Shown here: in pieces, positions 45,581-56,312 of the stretch
Layout: each line of letters begins with the position of its first letter
Position numbering within the stretch: the first letter of the stretch is position 1
Assembly (NCBI GenBank): GCA_030248215.1
Contig: JASANG010001082.1
Location: forward strand, 1 to 64,000
DNA: 64,000 nucleotides
Reading direction: 5' to 3'
Origin: Enoplolaimus lenunculus
Taxonomy: Eukaryota; Nematoda; Enoplea; Enoplida; Thoracostomopsidae
Notes under the pieces: model-generated
Told to the model about the DNA's origin: nothing
Databases searched by the model: none
The model's input: only the letters and a program-made list of their open reading frames with translations
Made by a program: the position numbers and the translations under genes

Positions 45581-45817
45581 TTCGTTCCAAGTAATCAGTA
45601 GGTACGGTTCGTACCAGATCTGAAGCATTGACAACATTGGCGAACATTGGCGTGTTGTCACCTTGACCACAAGTAATGCTACTATTAACCATTATTAATA
45701 AGTATGTAATTATTGACTCAAGCTCAGAGTTAATCTATAAAAATCAATTTGCAACGCCAACATTTATGGCAAACAATGCTCAAAAAGAATTTTTTTAAAA
45801 GAAACGAAACTTTTATA

Positions 45818-46061
45818 CCGGTAAGCTGTGTATCTCTGTCCCGGTTCCACCAGTTTTTATCCGCCGTTTCGCAACTAAAAATTCTGGTATTAAATTTTTA
45901 ATCGTTTCCAATTATTTGAAAATTAAGCATATCACTAAAAAATGACAATATAATAGATTTCATTAGTATAGTATACAAACCCATTTTTTGTTGGGGGTTC
46001 GCGGTTCCAATAACTTTTTCAAATTCTGGTTCCAGTAAATTATAATTCCGGTTGGACCCTG
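45818..46061. mobile_element. Partial CAGGGTGCAAC-family MITE
   Basis: Ends with TAATTCCGGTTGGACCCTG, preceded by GGTTCCAGTAAATT, like the right end of the 34986-35361 copy. The left part contains CCGGTTCCACC and GCATATC segments but no clean terminus. Confidence 0.55.
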
Positions 46062-46829
46062 CTATGAAGTTTTTTGCTTCAGGATTTAGCACGTTGCACC
46101 ATCAAAAAGTCGCATAACTAACTAAACTGTAACAAGGGCTAATTAAAAACCAAGAAATCGCAAATCCTTAATAAAAAAACAACAGTGACTGCAATGTATA
46201 AAACTTGAAGTTGCAAACTGTTTTCTTGCTAATTGCAGCCCTTTTTATATACATTGCATTGTTGACAAAAGATATTATCTAGGTCAAACTTTAGCTTAAC
46301 CAAGAAAAATAATTTAGGTTTCAATAAAAACGCCCAACATAATCAGATTAAAAAATATATTTTTAGATATTGTTTAACTTAGCGCAGCAAAGCTAACGCC
46401 CAGTTATCGCTTCAAAACATATTTTTTCTTAAAGCATAAAGCGTCGTTGTTCAATGAGATATTGTGAACCTACTCAACAACACACGACTGGCTACCAAAG
46501 GAGACGGAATATTAGCAAGAATTCTAAATAGGCCATAGGCGCTTGCAATTTAGAAATAACTGAGCTGTTTATCTTACTGGAAAATTAACAAACTAAAATA
46601 TAATTGTATCACGAAAAAGTACCGCTACACAGAGCGCCCAGAACTGATAAGGATGATTTCAGTAATGTGAACATATTAGTTCAAATTTATATATAGCTAT
46701 ACTGATAAGACTGATTCCAGTAATGTTTACATTTTAGTTCAAATTTAGAGATAACTACAAAAACATTTGTATAACCGTAACAGGATGTAGTTAGGCATTT
46801 TAACTTAAACGAAACTAGGATGTTCCTTG
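46062..46829. other. AT-rich DNA, no feature seen
   Basis: Two AACTGATAAGG and ACTGATAAGACTGATTCCAG segments near 46645 and 46700 form a short direct repeat (AGTAATGT, ACATTTTAGTTCAAATTTA). No coding signal. Confidence 0.4.
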
Positions 46830-48130
46830 TGTTAAGGCTTAGGCTCAGTTTAAGTCACGCTTAGACTCATGCGTAAGTTAGATTTAGGCTTATGCTTAAG
46901 CTAGACTTTGGCTTAAGCTGGGCTTAAGCTTATGGTTAGGTTAGGCTTAAGCTGGGCTTAGGTATATGTTTAAGTCAGGATTACGCTTATGATTAAGTTA
47001 GACTTTATGCTTAAGTAGAACTTATGCGTGAATTGGGATTAGGCTTACGCTTAAGTTGGACTAAGGAGTATGCTCAGTTAGACTTATGTATAATTTAGAC
47101 TTATGCTTAAGTTGGACTTAGGCTTAAGTTATACTTAGGTTAAGTTGGGCTTAGGCTTATGCTTAAGTTAGACTTATGTTTCAGTTGGGCTTAAGCCTAT
47201 GGCGCTTAGGTTTATGGTTATCTTATACTTATGCTTAAGTTAAGTTGGACTTATGCTTGAATTGATATTAGGCTTGCGCTTAAATTGGACTAAGGCTTAT
47301 GCTTCAGTCAGACTTATGCCTAGGTTAGACTTAGACTTATGCCTAGGTTAGACTTAGGCTTATACTTAAGTTAGACTTATGCTTAAGTGAGGCTTAGGCA
47401 TATGCTTAAGTTGGGATTGCGCTTATGCTTAAGTTAGACTTAGGCTTATGTTTACGTTAGACTTAGGCTTATGCTTAAGTTAGACTTAGGTTAACTTACT
47501 TATGCTTAAGTTAAGTTGGACTTAGGTTTACGGTTAACTTAGAGTAATGCTTAAGTTAGACTTATGGTTAAGTTAGACTTATGGTTAAGTTAAACTTATG
47601 GTTAACTTAGACTTATGCTTAAGATAAGTTGGACTTTGGCTTATGATTAAGTTGGGCTTAGGCTTATCGTTAAGTTAGACTTATGTTTAAGTTGGACTAA
47701 AGATTATGTTAAAGTTAGACTTATGCTTAAGTTGGGCTTAGGCTTATGCTTAAGTTATGCTTAGGCTTATGCTTAAGTTGTGCTTAGGCTTATGCTTAAC
47801 TTAAGTTGGACTTAGGCTTATGGTTAAGTTGGGCTAAGGCTTATGTTAAAGTTAGACTTATGCTTAAGTTGGGCTTAGGCTTATGCTTAAGTTGTGCTTA
47901 GGCTTATGCTAAGTTGTGTTTAGGCTTATGCTATGCTTAAGTTAAGTTGGACTTAGGTTTATGGTTAAGTTAGACGTATGCTTAAGTTGAGCATAAGCTC
48001 ATGGTTAGGTTAGTCTAAGGCTTACGTTGGGCATACGCATATGGTTAGGTTAGTCTTAGGCTTAAGTTGGGCTTAGGCTTATGCTTGTCAGACTTAGCTT
48101 TTAGCTTAGACTTTAGGTTGGACTTATTTA
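46830..48130. repeat. Degenerate TTAGGCTTATGCTTAAG minisatellite
   Basis: About 1.3 kb of imperfect 12-24-bp units built from TTAGGC, TTATGC, TTAAGT and TTGGAC hexamers, for example CTTAGGCTTATGCTTAAGTT repeated dozens of times. The TTAGGC component matches the nematode telomere hexamer. The same words in the other orientation occur inside the CCTAAG-rich MITEs. Confidence 0.9.
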
Positions 48131-48691
48131 CAAAGGGTCTCACAGTTATACAGGTTACTTCATTACACCAAAAGCGGGTGAATTTTACTCCAAAAGCTAA
48201 GGCTAAAATTTCCAGTCTCTAGATCCCGCAGGCTTTCAATGGGAATAATAGGGCTAAACAGGACAAACAAATAAATATGCTCTGTTTTATACGAAAACCA
48301 AAATTCAAACACGATATAAATTTACTCATCCTATAACAGACACTGTGCAAAGCACTTCTCTGCGGTACCATATATCCACCAAATATGTAAAAGCTCCGAA
48401 ACGAGTTATATTTTAAATGTTTGCTTTAAATTTGGCTACAAAACATTAACTTTATAGGATCACAAAATATTCGCGACCCTCCGTGTAACGGATGTCAAAA
48501 GACCTGGAGAATTGACGCATAATAGCCAACACTATACTAAAAAGTAACAATATTTCATCACACAAGTCGATTTTCAACCTATCATATTACATTCCCAAAA
48601 TCATATCGAATTCAAGTCGTACAATCTGAAAAACAAACGCAAAGCATATAAAATGCTGCGTAAGTAATTACAAAAGTGTTAAGTCTAGGCA

Positions 48692-48816
48692 TGGGACCCG
48701 GTGTAAAAGCTGTCATTGTATAGTGGATTAGATTTTAGGATACTTATCGGAATATTTGTAGGGTTTTTAGTAAGCTCTTAAAACCTGGGTTGGGACAGCT
48801 TTTACACCGGTTCCCA
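48692..48816. mobile_element. 125-bp element with 23-bp inverted repeats
   Basis: TGGGACCCGGTGTAAAAGCT at 48692 and its complement at 48794-48816 match at 22 of 23 positions. The short unique interior has no coding capacity. MITE-like; no target duplication is clear. Confidence 0.7.
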
Positions 48817-49088
48817 CGGCGGGGTTATTACTACTAACACTACTGATATTTTCTACTGTTTTTAGCCTTTGGACTTGTAATACATACAATAATATATTAA
48901 GGAACAATAGTTGTTTTATGCTCCTTTCGTGGCGCTTTTGTTAATTTTTATAAAAAATTAGCCTTCCCATGCAATATTACAAATCGACCCTTTCTCGAAA
49001 ATTCATCGCTTGAGTTCAGTGCGTGGTAATGAAATTATCCGTGCATTATAAAGTTTTATGTAAACTTCAATTGCTCCCGTCTACCCGT
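48817..49088. other. Unique AT-rich spacer
   Basis: No repeat or coding signal recognised. Confidence 0.4.
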
Positions 49089-50399
49089 TGTAATAACTGT
49101 GCCGTTCACATAAAATTCGGCAGGCCCACAAAATGTTTCGTGGCCCAGGGTTAACAAAAACTCCGTAAGTCTATCTTAACGAAAATTTTGCGTTAACACT
49201 ATTTCAACATGGTGTCGCAAACCGGTTTGCGACCGCGTTGAGGTAGGGTCAACGCTTTTTCACACCCCCTGCCACGTGTCGTCCATACCTCAACGAAAAA
49301 TTTCTGTTGACCCTACCTCAACGCGTGTTTGAAGTTGCTCTGTAACACGAGTTGAGGTAGGGTCAATACTATTCAAAACTCATACACAAATTCAATGCAT
49401 ACGCATGTGTGTACGACTGCGTATTAGTATTGCACACATAACAAAAGCAATAAAACTTACGTTCGGTGGGGTTAGAGCATTCCTTCGGTCGTTGCTCATC
49501 TGTCTAATGTTATCCAGAATTACGTTTATAAGAGTAGTTATTAGGAAATAACTTTCATCTAAACATTTTATTTCAACTCACAAGATTCCTTCGGTCGTTA
49601 GTCATCAGTCTAATGTTTTATGACAGAATTACGGTTACATGAATGTCGGAGATAGTGGGCAAAAAACATCGCGCATGGCTGATTCCGATTTTACATTGAC
49701 TCGAAAAACTTTGTGTAAACTTTAAACGCATTTAACATTAGAATTAAAGACGTAAACAATGAAACTTCAACATTAGACCAAATTTATATTAAAACAGTGT
49801 TGCTAGATTGTTTATTTTATAGCAGAGGGTTCAACTGAACAGTTACAAGAACCTTTTTAAAAGTATATTCTTATTTCTCATTTATATTTCCATTTGACCT
49901 TTAAAATAGTTCATACGGGGTTGTAAGGTATTCACCTCATGTGATGTATTTTTGATTTCCATAATCCCCGGAAGCGAAATCAACCTTCGATGGTTTATTT
50001 GCGACGATTGTCAAGGTTTATATACTATACGATTGAAATCTATTTAATTTTTATCGTCGTTTTTTAGTAAAATATCTTAGTTTCCACCTACCTGATTTTA
50101 ATACTGAATTTTTTAATTCCGGCAAAAATTTACCGGAACCGGAAGATGAATAACTGCCGGAACTGGATTTCCGGTTGCACCCGGATATATATAAGTATAT
50201 TTGTGATGTCTAACATTTTGCGTTAACCCTACCGCCGCAACTCGTACGCGTGTCACAAACCAGTTAGTAACACGTGCTGAGGTACGGTCAACGGTAAAAT
50301 GTTTCGTTGAGATACGGATAACGAGTGTTGGTTAACCCTGGGCCACGACACATTTTGGGTCCTGGTCGAATTTAATAATGTGAGCGGCGCACAATTACA
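49089..50399. mobile_element. TIR element with long imperfect inverted ends
   Basis: TGTAATAACTGTGCCG at 49089, then AAAATGTTTCGTGGCCCAGG and GTTAACAAAAACTCC near 49130-49165. These are mirrored at 50290-50399 by GTTGGTTAACCCTGGGCCAC, GACACATTTTGGG and CGGCGCACAATTACA. The arms span about 110 bp with many mismatches. The interior repeats TTGAGGTAGGGTCAA/TTGACCCTACCTCAA several times and contains a CAGGGTGCAAC MITE piece. No transposase frame. Family unknown. Confidence 0.65.
50103..50182. mobile_element. Terminal fragment of CAGGGTGCAAC MITE
   Basis: Ends with CTGGATTTCCGGTTGCACCC, preceded by TTACCGGAACCGGAAGATG; the complement of the left end of the 34986 copy. Confidence 0.6.
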
Positions 50400-50573
50400 T
50401 TTTGTAATAAACTACATGGTTAATTTTCAATTTTATTGAGTATACTGAACTGCATCTGCATTCAATCATATGTACTGTTCAATCAAATTTTTCATATACT
50501 GGTCTGTGTTTTCTTGGGAGTCCAATATTTGGAACAAAATTGAACAGTAGTTTGTATGTATTTATCGTTTCAG

Positions 50574-50641
50574 ACATATCGCCAAATTCGAATTCATGAG
50601 CTGTTACAGCAGCATTCGAAAGACTCTACTCTGATTGTTTT
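50574..50641 (+). CDS. SLC12A2: SLC12 penultimate exon
   Basis: Acceptor TTTATCGTTTCAG, donor GTAAGT, 22 codons plus two bases, [20 protein letters not shown] and onward. Confidence 0.88.
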
Positions 50642-51480
50642 GTAAGTATCAAGCCTGAAGCAGTTAATAAGCGACAGTTATTTTTTTGTTTATGCCGTGT
50701 ACGATTAGTTTGTGTTTTGTATTAGTTTGCTAAAACGGTTACTTTGTAATATATCAAATTTAGTCAGCGACTTAAGTATTTACTTAAGTACGCTTTTAGA
50801 AACGGCAAAATGGTTGAGTAATTACTTAGCCCGTACTTAAGTACTAAGTTGTACTTGTAAAGAAGAGTCGGAACGAAACCTGTCTAATTTACATATTTCG
50901 TATAGAATGACAATGACTATGTTCTCAAGGTGAGTATGGCATTATTCCGGTACATGAAACATTTTTGTAAACAGTGTGTCATTTTGTTAATGAAATACTA
51001 AATCAGTTGGAACGGTGGCCAAAATACGTACATGGGGCACTCCAGCTTTAATAATATAGATAAACAAAATTGATCAATACCGCTATTCCAAAACATAAGA
51101 TTATTGTATGAAGCAGCATATAAAAAACAAACATACCTATTATGCTTCAAAACTTCGGATTCAATTCCGGTTGATTCTATCGTATTACATTAAACTGTGT
51201 CCTGTCAGATATTGTAAAAATTAGCGAATTAGCATGTCATGTGTATTTTGCTAGTTTCTGTAGACACGACTCGAATCAATTTTATCTTGTATGCTAGATT
51301 TTTGCATTTTAACACTGCTTACTCTGAATTTTACTGCATTGTAGAACACTACCAGTGCCACGTCGGGGCGCTGTATCAACGTATCTGTATATGTCGTGGC
51401 TTGAAACATTATCTCGCGACTTGCCTCCTGTTTTGCTTGTTCGAGGGAATCAAGAATCTGTGTTGACTTTTTATTCTTGA
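50574..51480 (+). CDS. SLC12A2: SLC12 Na-K-Cl cotransporter, last two exons
   Basis: Exons 50574-50641 and 51345-51480 join in phase 2. They give [20 protein letters not shown], then [20 protein letters not shown] and [19 protein letters not shown] at the stop. Human NKCC1 has [37 protein letters not shown] and ILLVRGNHQSVLTFYS. NKCC/NCC proteins are 12-helix membrane cotransporters moving Na, K and Cl (family knowledge). Only the end of the cytoplasmic C-terminal domain is here. No upstream exon for the rest was found in 45.7-50.5 kb. It may be the 3' end of a gene with long introns, a fragment, or one side of a misjoin. Confidence 0.88.
51345..51480 (+). CDS. SLC12A2: SLC12 last exon
   Basis: Acceptor TTTTACTGCATTGTAG. 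Encodes [20 protein letters not shown] and ends [14 protein letters not shown], the hallmark C-terminus of NKCC/NCC proteins. Confidence 0.93.
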
Positions 51481-51888
51481 AGTAGTGATATTAACATTGT
51501 GTTGGTTAGATTTTATTCATTATAATTGAAACATTATCAGTTAGAAGTGGGGCGTATTATGGAAATAACAATATTTGGGAATTTGTTTTTGTTAGGAATC
51601 GGAACTGCATAAAAGAAAAATATTATGACGAACTGCATAAAAGAAATATGACACGCAGTTCGGTTTAGCGTATAATTGTTCCTATTTGCAAGATAATAGG
51701 ATTGTTTTTTCGTATTATGAAATATTTCTTACAAAGCATGCATAGTGTCAGAACTATGAGCGAAGCAATAATTCTTCCTGTTTAATAAGCTACAGTTCAA
51801 TTTGCTAAGTTATTTCACTAATTATTCGGGTTCCAATCGATTTGATTTCAGTACTGAAAGGTTTTAGGTGTGAAACTATTATTAGCTA

Positions 51889-52086
51889 GGCTAATTTAGG
51901 CCAATGTTACTTTTAGGGGGGGCGTAACAGTAGATTAAGCGTATTCCTAAGCCTGAGCCTGTGCGTTGCAAAAATGAGTTCGTAAGCCTAAGGGTAAACC
52001 TGAGCAAAAAAATGTAAATCAAGAATCTAAACTTATTCTTTTATAGACCCACCAGAAACCTGGACGCTTTTAAAATAACATGGTTC
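51889..52086. mobile_element. CCTAAG-rich MITE, uninterrupted copy
   Basis: Runs from GGCCAATGTTACTTTTAGGGG to GCTTTTAAAATAACATGG, decayed forms of the inverted repeats of the 58883 copy. It contains the uninterrupted GATTAAGCGTATTCCTAAGC and so represents the empty site of the foldback insertion at 58928-61763. Confidence 0.75.
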
Positions 52087-53190
52087 CTAATTTATTATGG
52101 CAGTTGTGTTGGTAAATTGCTATTTGTAAGCGTTTGTGCGCTATTGGCTTTAGGGTTTTCGGGTATGAGAAATTTAAAGCATTTAGAAAATTAGAACGGT
52201 AAAAAAGTGTATTAGCTATGTGCTTATTCATTGCCGTATTACCTATGCTAGTGATAGCATATGAACTCAAATGCAATCTATTACATCAATATTCATGCTG
52301 TTTCCTGGCAAGCATTATGTAGATATATTGTGTATTAAGGAAGTGTACACCAGTGTGGAAACACAATTTCGTGATTTGAAATTTAAAAAAATCACTAATA
52401 CAGCAGGTATAGAGAGAAGACTTTATTCGTTCAACTCATGATGCGTTATATACGTTAGTTTTCTAACTTGTGTACATTTACCTCAAAACGCGCTGCCATT
52501 AGCTTTTAAAATCGATGTACGGTTAGTATATTACAGTGGTTTTGTGTTATCAATTTTAGACCTTCATTTTCGACTGACATCCGATTTTACGTTTTACAAT
52601 TTTCACTAGTGAAATAATTGTTGCGGAGGCTTGAAAGTCTTAGCAACCTTTGTTCAGCTGCATTAAAATTTCAATTTTTGGCCATTCTCCGATGTGCCGT
52701 AAATAAGCATGTGTGGTTTGTACTTTGTTTTAAAATTGATTAAATATGTAGCGGCATAGCGTTATAGACTTCAATAATCCGAATGGCTTTGTTGATGTTT
52801 GCATTGAATCAGTTTCACGGTTGGTTTTCGGGGACGAGCGCTGTAGAAATGTCGGAGCGCCTCACAGAATTTGTACAAACAGACGCGAGCTTAAATACAG
52901 TTGCTAATTTTAGCACTAAATGTCTTTTGCGAGCAATGTTACTTGTTTATCAGTTGTGTTACGTTTATCGGTGTGTAAACACAATCTTCCTTTGGGTATT
53001 TTGGTAAGAAAAGCTAGTAATCCATATAAGATCACAAAAAGTGAAAGTATATGTTAAGGGGATGTCGCCTCCCTATCCCCCGCAAGTTTAGGGGTGCCAA
53101 AGGATGGGGGCTGTTGCTCCCCCCCAAACACCCTCCTCCGCACTGAACGATTCATTATTGAAACACGTATCCTGCTCAGCCTCAGCGTTC
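52087..53190. other. AT-rich DNA, no confirmed gene
   Basis: The frame at 52783-53007 and a competing frame starting DFNNPNGFVDVCIES at about 52769 look protein-like, but neither has a recognised family or a clear pair of splice sites. Confidence 0.35.
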
Positions 53191-53360
53191 TTTTTGCTGG
53201 GGGTCAGGGGGTGCTGCAGCCCCTTCCCCGAGAAAAGTAAACACTGTCCCATGTACGCCACATTCTGAGTATATATAAATATATATGGGGGTCACTGGGT
53301 GCTGCCAACCCCGCCCCCCGAGAAAAAGAAAAACTGCCCCTACTACACCACATTCTCAGT
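53190..53360. repeat. G/C-rich tandem pair, about 85 bp
   Basis: GGGGTGCTGCAGCCCCTTCC followed by CCGAGAAAAG and CGCCACATTCTGAGTA near 53200, repeated as GGGTGCTGCCAACCCCGCCC, CCGAGAAAAA and CACCACATTCTCAGTA near 53287. It stands out from the AT-rich surroundings. Confidence 0.7.
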
Positions 53361-53464
53361 ACCAAGCAGTTCTGGTATATTGCTGTCCCGCGACAATTAC
53401 ACGGACTTTATCGTAACATAGGCCACAATTAGGAATAATTGCCATTATTTATGGGCTTCAATAG

Positions 53465-53582
53465 GATTTAGGGACTTTGTCCGCTTACGGGCTCTTATTA
53501 GAATTGCTGACTCTTATTGACTGGGACTCAGAATCGGAACCCCTCTTATAAACCCTCTGTTGCTCGGGTCACTACAGTACGC
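53465..53582. repeat. Dispersed repeat ending TCGGGTCACTACAGTA, copy 1
   Basis: GGGCTCTTATTAGAATTGCT to GGGTCACTACAGTA matches 57958-58075. The phrase TTATTCGGGTCACT also ends the arm at 55730-55895, so all three may share one terminal sequence. Confidence 0.65.
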
Positions 53583-53754
53583 TGTTTGGAACCCTATCCG
53601 CTAGTGCCTGATTTCTCACTAGACCAAATAGAGTTGGTTTATATTTTAGACTTTATTGTTAGGGCTTTTGGTTGCTACATTGCTAAAAGTAACAAAAATT
53701 TCGGCCCATGTAAAGATCAGGGCGGAACGTTTTTCTGTGGTGTTGCAATAGAGT

Positions 53755-53895
53755 AAGCTTAAACGAGCCTATTCCTAAAGCATAAGCCTAAGCGACCTGG
53801 CGTATACCTATTAGCCTAAGCCTAAGCAGAAAATGAGTCTAAAGCTTAAACTGACTCTTAAAGCCCCTCCGGAACTGATCCGGGTCTGTTGTATA
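53755..53895. mobile_element. Degenerate CCTAAG-rich MITE copy
   Basis: CCTATTCCTAAAGCATAAGC, TTAGCCTAAGCCTAAGC and GAGTCTAAAGCTTAAACTGA recall the interiors at 51889 and 61764; ends not recognised. Confidence 0.45.
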
Positions 53896-54354
53896 CATGG
53901 ACCAATAATCTTATAATACTGTTCCGTGCCTGCACTTTACATTCGCCAAAATATCTGTCAGGAGTTCCCGAAATTGTTCAATGTTTCACTGTAGAAACTG
54001 CTACAACCACAGTTACAAGCTGACCTTTGTAATATATACGTTTTGCTGCAGATTGTACAGTATAGTTTGCTTTCAAACTTTCATAAAAACTATTCAGGGC
54101 AACTTTTGCACAAACATCAATTGCTATATGTATTCATTCTCATGGGTTTAAATTGATTTTTTTTGTTAATCACTCATTTCCGAGAAAAGCAGAAATCGTT
54201 TTTTTTAAATTTCGTAGTTGTTCACTGTTTGCTGAATGTCTGTAAGGACGTTATTTTCAGGGTCATCTGTGTTCTGTTAGTATTTCATTTTACAAAACAA
54301 ATTACGGTGAAGTTTTTATTTTTATAGTCATCTGTAGTATATTTAAAGCCATAA

Positions 54355-54555
54355 TATCTATTATTAAAGCTGAAACGCCCTACAAACGTATTTTTGGCAG
54401 TGTTCCAGCCGATTTTTATATACATACGTGGTATGCAAATTAGTTACTAAGACGTCAGGGTTTCAAATTCTGCAACCATTTTGACTAGTCTATATATTAA
54501 AGCTGAACCGCCCCACATACGTATTTTGGGCAACTTTCCAGCATTATTTTGTTTG
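54355..54555. repeat. Two copies of a TATTAAAGCTGAAACGCCC repeat
   Basis: ATTAAAGCTGAAACGCCCTA at about 54363 and ATTAAAGCTGAACCGCCCCA at about 54495, each followed by CGTATTTTNGGCA and TTCCAGC. Complementary copies occur near 50995-51062 and 15521-15570, so it is a dispersed repeat end. Confidence 0.65.
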
Positions 54556-54799
54556 CAATAATTTCTTAAGATATACACGTGATTGTTCTATGAAAAGAAA
54601 ATTTGCAAAGAATTTTTGTGCTTTCGCTAACTTTTGCGCTTTGCGCAAAGAAGGCAGACTAATATGCAGTATGCTTTATTTCCAAAAGTTAGTTCCCGTG
54701 ATATTGTTTTTTGATCAATTATCATGAACCAATTGTGCACATTAAATTTAACAATAGGTAAAATATTTGCTATCAAGTTAGCCGAGCAGTACCGTCCAA

Positions 54800-55159
54800 C
54801 TGGGTGCACCCGGAGGTTAAAAATACCAGAGCCAGAGGTCAATAAATTTGCTGGGGACGACGGTGAATCCTAATAGATAAAATAGTATTCTATGTTGAAA
54901 AATTTAACAATTATTTTCAGTGTGTAAAAACAAATAATTTGGTTTGAACTTTTAAGCTTATTTATCAAGAAATGTTGACAATTTTCTTCTAACAATTATT
55001 TCGAACATTGAAACGAAACTCATTTAACGATTCAAGTTTTGTAAAACTACGAAATTTTTTATACACCCTAAATTTTTCAAAACTTGAAAAATTCTATAGA
55101 ACGGCATCCGAAGGTTAATTTTCAACCGGAACCAGCGGTAGATCTCAGGTCCTACCCTG
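54800..55159. mobile_element. CAGGGTGCAAC-family MITE, aged
   Basis: Starts CTGGGTGCACCCGGAGG and ends CCTACCCTG. The flanks CCGTCCAA (54792-54799) and CCGTCCGC (55160-55167) agree at 6 of 8. The interior matches 32578-32800. Confidence 0.65.
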
Positions 55160-55702
55160 CCGTCCGCCAATCTGACTCTTCTAATGAGGCCAATTGGACG
55201 ACTATCAAGGTGTAGCCGAAGATGTTTTGCGTATTGCATTTGGTGTGTATTGACTTGTAAAGATTAGAAACGAGATGCTTGAGAAACTTTTTCAACTAAT
55301 AACCATGTATTATTTAAGCGTACTTAAATTTTGAAAGTACATTCCTAAGTATATCCTTGTATTATCGCTCAAGCTGTTGACAAGTAATATTTCTTGTAAA
55401 ACTATTGCGAAAACTCGTTACTTATTTGTACAGACTCTGTGAGCCGCTCCGTCACGTTTGCGGCCAGTGGTAACTGGTCATCGGGTATAACTGGCTGGAA
55501 TTGGGGGCCACCCAACGAAATTGAAAACGCATTCTAGGAGATAGCTAGTCCAATTACAATATTTAATTATCCACAGACCTTGTGTAGCTTCAACAAATAT
55601 ATAATCTCTGTCAAGGCCAAAAGTAACCCATATATAATGATATTACAATTATAATAGACATATTGTGCGTATGCAAATTATGCGCGAACAACCATCTAAA
55701 CA

Positions 55703-55724
55703 CGACCTCGCTGAGGCGAGGTCG
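55703..55724. repeat. 9-bp GC-rich hairpin
   Basis: CGACCTCGC and GCGAGGTCG around a TGAG loop; conspicuous in AT-rich sequence just outside the inverted repeat at 55730. Confidence 0.85.
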
Positions 55725-55729
55725 CGAAA

Positions 55730-56250
55730 AAGACAAATAAACGTTTAATTCAAAGGATAATTGCAGTATCGGATATATATCAGTAACAAAGGGCGGCGGA
55801 GGGTGGTTAAAAATAACAGTCCGTAACCGAATAACAAGGGAGGTACCCTCTGGAGAGGCCAAATAAATATCAGTCCCCCCGCCTTATTCGGGTCACTATG
55901 TATGTCACACACAATATATTCGCAGCATTGCACATCCCCCAAATCTTGTACACAAATTGAACAAAAGTTTTATCGCTCAGCGAGTCGAATTTTACTCTTG
56001 TGGAGTAGAATTTGACTCAGTTTGTGTAGTAAGCAAAAGCCTATTTCGGAGAGTCAATTTGACTCGCCATTTTTTGGAGTCGTGACCCGAATAAGAGGGG
56101 GGACTGATGTTTATTTGGCCTCTCCAGAAGGTACCCCCTCTTAGTCGGTTACGGACTGTTATTTATTTTTAATCCACGCTCCACCATCCTTCGTTACTGA
56201 TATATATCCGGTACTGCAATTATCCAATGAATTAAACGTATATTTGTCTT
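55730..56250. mobile_element. Foldback-type inverted repeat, 160-bp arms
   Basis: The left arm 55730-55895 is mirrored by 56093-56250 with modest divergence and small indels (for example CCAAATAAATATCAGTCCCC against GGGGACTGATGTTTATTTGG). TTATCGCTCAAGCT at about 55361 is mirrored at about 56262, so the element once extended further on the left and has a 345-bp unpaired stretch there. The spacer repeats GGAGTAGAATTTGACTC-like words. Confidence 0.8.
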
Positions 56251-56312
56251 GTGTCAATAGCTTGAGCGATAATGCAATGGTAAAGTAATTGACATTTATG
56301 GACTCTAATTAA

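Noticed and set aside
45560-45692. MVNSSITCGQGDN frame as the sure first exon of the minus-strand gene
   Set aside because: Joining it to exon 2 through the strong donor and acceptor produces a stop at the junction. Kept only as an alternative.
51239-51466. 75-codon frame over the last SLC12 exon
   Set aside because: It is another frame of the DNA that encodes the conserved SLC12 C-terminus ending LTFYS.
52783-53007. 74-codon frame as a host gene
   Set aside because: Two overlapping frames look equally plausible and neither has family similarity or clear splice sites.
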